Positions 31,399 through 33,902 of a stretch of DNA of 33,902 bases are shown one piece after another. The notes beneath the pieces were generated by a model. It did not search any database. It saw only the letters and a program-made list of their open reading frames with translations, and was not told the DNA's origin. The stretch is from Caryophanales bacterium (GTDB lineage: Bacteria; Bacillota; Bacilli; Paenibacillales; CANHCR01): NCBI GenBank assembly GCA_947459205.1, contig CANHCR010000026.1, forward strand, positions 1 through 33,902, in the 5' to 3' direction. Within the stretch, counting starts at the first letter, position 1, and every line of letters starts with the position of its first letter. Both the position numbers and the translations under genes were made by a program.

Positions 31399-31427
31399 AT
31401 TTTACAATATATGTTAATCAAATGCAA
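31399..31427 (-). promoter_or_regulatory. Promoter of the intact Rpn gene
   Basis: On the minus strand, -35 TTGCAT (31427-31422) and -10 TAAAAT (31404-31399) with a 17-nt spacer, about 45 nt before ATG 31355. Confidence 0.6.
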
Positions 31428-31446
31428 GTAAGCGATATGACAATAT

Positions 31447-31472
31447 AAAAAAGCAGCCGCCCTCCGGCGACT
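31447..31472 (-). terminator. Rho-independent terminator after the surface-protein pseudogene
   Basis: On the minus strand AGTCGCC pairs with GGCGGCT (7 bp, one G-T) around GGAG, followed by GC and TTTTTT. It lies 42 nt after the final stop of the pseudogene. Confidence 0.8.
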
Positions 31473-31513
31473 TCCCCATTCTTGAATCCTTATCCACTTG
31501 TGAAGTTGGTTCT

Positions 31514-32908
31514 CTACCTCAGTCTCGGCCCCGCAGTGTCAACCTCAACGACGTCGGTGACAATCTCACTATTTTTGTTACCAGTCAAATCCGAGAGTGC
31601 ATCGGCCGCGATTTTAATGGTGTACTCTTTGTCTTTAACGAGCGCCGTACCGAAGTTGATTTGCAACTGGTTACGCGTCAATTTAATCTGATCGGCTCCC
31701 ACTAATGCAACGAACGATCCGCTATCTGTCTTGATCGTTATCGCCGCTTTGAGCGAAGCGGTATCTGCTGTCTTGTTCCCAGTTGAGAAGCCGCTGCGGA
31801 TGTTCTCGTTCAGCGTGATGACCAACTGGCGATTGAATTTTTTGGACGGCAGTCCAAAACTCGTACAAATGGAAGAGTCGTCCGCATCTAAGGTTTTACA
31901 TGCCGGACCAGTAGAATCGGCTGCAGTCGCTGAAGTGGTCAGCTCAACGCTTTGATTCAAGAATAGATCTCTAAGGGCTCCCGCCGCAATCTTAAATCTG
32001 TTACTCGTGCCACTTAACGCTACCGAGCGCTTGATATTAAGTACGCCTCGCGTCAGATCCACGGTGTCACTCGCATCCAGTGTGCTATAAGTCGTACCGT
32101 CCGCAGAGAACGTGATTGCATTCTTGAGCGCTGCTACTTTCTCAGCTTTGCTACCAGGCGCTGTATTGAACGCTTCCTCATCAAATACGACAGTCACGGT
32201 TTTGTTGTCGGCAGACAGACTTACCTTGTTTAGTACTGGTCCCGTTCCGTCCTCGATTTCAGGCGTCTCGATGAGCACTGATTTGTTGTCCAGCAAATCT
32301 TTGATTGCTTCGGCATTGATTTTGATCTTGTTGTCATCAGTCGTCAACGCCTGTGCAAGTTTGACTTCAATGAATCGGCCGCTGATCGCGACTTTGTCGC
32401 TTGCCGACAAGGCTGCATACGCCGCACTCCCTCGTTTGATGGCGAAGGCCGCTTTGAAGCTAGCCACGATGTCCGCTGGTTTCGCACCAGCCGTTGCCGC
32501 GTAAATGCGTTCACTCATACGCAGTGTAATCTTGCGTTTCTTTTTGTCCATGGTCGTCTTGATGAGCGTAGGCCCGGTCGTATCGACAACGAGCGGCGTC
32601 GTGATTTGCTCCGCAGATTTATAGCCCGCGCGGTCCTTAAGCGCCTCCGCCGCGATTTTGATGCGGTTGTAGTTGCCGCTGATTTGGCTCGCGAAGGTGA
32701 TGATGATGCGATCTTTACGAATGGTGACCGTATCATTCTCACTTAGCGGATTGTACGTCCCACCACCTTCCGCATTGGCATCGCTTGTATAAGTAATTAA
32801 GTCTCTCAGTGTTTTCTTCGGCGTCGCAACAATCGCCGAACTATTATCAAAAATCGTATCTTTGAAGAAAATGGTTACGATTTTGTTCGTCCGGTCTAGC
32901 GTTGCATT
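31514..32908 (-). repeat. Four protein-level repeats (about 111-128 aa each) in the surface-protein pseudogene
   Basis: Each unit has a FxExx-type strand, a LKxAI segment, YxxLxxxDxV, IKIAAxALKD, a GNKS-like turn and mostly ends in D-x-TGP. Units start near 32908, 32566, 32233 and 31900. They are diverged at the protein level, so the repeats are old and not a recent tandem duplication. Confidence 0.8.
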
Positions 32909-33760
32909 TGACTGGCCGACTTCGATTTCGAACATCTGCTCAAAGGTCGCTCCGCCGGCGTCCGTCACGCGCACGCGAATGCTGTGCAGTGGTTGTTCTG
33001 CATAGTCGAAAATGATGGCTGCTTTGAGTGTGTCATCTTCAATCATAAAGTTGGCATTGTCCGTGTCACCTTCGCCGGAGACGAGACTGTAGTTGAACGT
33101 TTCACCCGCGTCTGCATCGGTGGCAGTGAAGGTGCCGATTTCAAAGTCCACCCAGACGTTCTCGCCGATGCGATTGTTGCTGAGCTGGATGGCGGTCGGC
33201 GTGCTGTTGTTGCCTTGCTAATCGTCGTCATTCAGCGTCGTCACAGTTACCGCATTACTCGCCGCCGATACATTGCCAGCAGCATCTTTTGCCTTCACCG
33301 TGAACGTGTAATTTGTAGCCGCCGTCAGTCCCATGACATTGTACGTCGTCGCTGGCGCACTACCATTGCTACCAGTGACGGTTCCGATCAACGTCGTGCC
33401 GCGGTAGACATCATACGCCGTTACGCCCACGTTGTCGGTCGAGGTCGTCCAGTTTAAGGTTAACGTCATCGCGGCGACATTCGCCGAACTTAGACCTGAA
33501 GGAGCGTTAGGTGCTGTCGTATCATCAGGCGCCGAGGATCCCCTGGTCACCAAATATGGATTACTCGATGTACCGCTTCCACCAGATGCGAAGATCGCAG
33601 ATGAAAAATTCAGATGCAAAGCGGGGCGAACGCCGACGGAGTCGTCGGCCGCATGGAGGCTGCCGACATAGCCGTCCGCAGACACAAAGCGCACAGTGCC
33701 GGAGCCGTCGGCGTACGGGGAATTTAACCAATAATACCAATTGTTGTTACTATTTATCAT
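31514..33760 (-). pseudogene. Decayed multi-domain surface protein (DUF6273 end, FN3, cadherin-like, four repeats)
   Basis: One reading frame runs from 33760 to 31514, broken only by a TAG at 33220-33218. Before the TAG: the C-terminal end of a DUF6273-like module (NNWYYWLNSPYADGSG ... GVRPALHL, about 1-65) and a fibronectin type III domain (about 80-175). After it the frame resumes at once with GNNSTPTAIQLSNNRIGENV, a cadherin-like module (TFTATDADAGETFNYSLV), then four homologous repeats of about 111-128 residues, most closing with D-x-TGP. There is no signal peptide at the 5' end, where only a piece of the first domain remains, and no LPXTG, SLH or other anchor at the 3' end. A 5'-truncated adhesin with a nonsense mutation is the simplest reading. 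Confidence 0.75.
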
Positions 33761-33902
33761 ATACGATATCGCACATTAAAAATAGCCTCGCCAGAAAGCA
33801 TCATTGAGAAGTTGCGCTCCGCATCACTCGCAACCTCTCCAAAAATATTCATAGTTTTCTTCGACAATTTACTATTACAATGTAATCGAGTAGGAGGGGA
33901 CG
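33757..33902. other. Window-edge region: hairpin, inverted repeat and a ribosome-binding-site-like motif
   Basis: Upstream of the pseudogene the minus strand has a 31-codon frame (33852-33757, starting MNIFGEVASDAERNFS) with no good ribosome binding site; it overlaps the 33760 ATG as ATGA and may be debris. The same stretch holds an imperfect 11-bp stem (GAGAAGTTGCG with CGCAACCTCTC) and the inverted repeat ATTACAATGTAAT (33874-33886). The last bases contain AGGAGGGG, so a plus-strand gene probably starts just past the window. No gene is called here. Confidence 0.4.

Noticed and set aside
33218-33220. TAG recoded as pyrrolysine
   Set aside because: No pyl genes are visible and the stop falls in a domain linker of a gene that is already truncated at its 5' end.
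33757-33829. 31-codon minus-strand frame ahead of the surface-protein pseudogene
   Set aside because: No good ribosome binding site, no recognisable protein, and it lies in a region with signs of rearrangement.

Overview
The window looks like chromosomal DNA from a low-to-mid GC Gram-positive bacterium of the Bacillota, most likely Bacillales-like. The genus cannot be named from sequence alone. Signs of this are strong AGGAGG-type ribosome binding sites, sigma-A promoters with 17-nt spacers, a DinR/LexA-type SOS box, a perfect CcpA-type cre box, and Bacillus-type genes (yktB/UPF0637, DUF309, single-cluster ferredoxin, unimodular QueF, paired CrcB). Most genes lie on the minus strand. No rRNA, tRNA, CRISPR array or insertion sequence with terminal repeats was found.

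Positions 1-6200 (mostly minus): a possible run of chromate transporter ChrA, two overlapping fluoride-channel genes (crcB pair), aroA (atypical EPSP synthase), a membrane-anchored C39-like peptidase, a CoA-binding protein, thiE, and the first codons of a PTS sugar permease cut by the window edge. A small rhodanese gene diverges from chrA. Shikimate kinase (aroK) follows 6-phosphogluconate dehydrogenase (gndA).

Positions 7600-10350: housekeeping and unknown genes with readable regulation. An unknown 138-aa protein has a LexA box at its transcription start. A rhomboid protease follows. An unknown 200-aa protein and yktB diverge from an intergenic region carrying a cre box between two promoters.

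Positions 10386-20310 (minus): the main accessory block is one operon behind a TTGAAA-17-TATATT promoter. It encodes a membrane FHA protein, a Ser/Thr kinase fused to a MinD-like domain that lacks the P-loop lysine, a degenerate TadZ-like protein, a TadA/CpaF ATPase, a fused TadB-TadC membrane platform, a pilin-like protein, a 58-aa membrane peptide and two N-terminally anchored unknown proteins. An Rpn-type PD-(D/E)XK nuclease gene, broken by a frameshift, ends the run. I read this as a Gram-positive Tad-type pilus or secretion machine wired to Ser/Thr phosphorylation. No prepilin peptidase gene is present locally.

Positions 20350-27640 (minus): a compact operon of pyrD, a DUF309 protein, a three-gene ABC-2 exporter, two rRNA-modification enzymes (RsmF-like and RsuA-like) and a Cof-type HAD phosphatase, ending in a strong terminator.

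Positions 27640-33902: a 43-aa membrane peptide, ferredoxin, queF, citramalate synthase (cimA), a second, intact Rpn-type gene with a 12-bp tandem repeat and a strong internal ribosome binding site, and a decayed multi-repeat surface protein gene interrupted by an in-frame TAG and missing its 5' end.

The items most worth following up are the kinase/FHA-coupled Tad operon, the two Rpn genes with apparent genes-within-genes, the SOS-controlled unknown gene, the chrA leader with two mutually exclusive hairpins, and the atypical AroA active-site loop.
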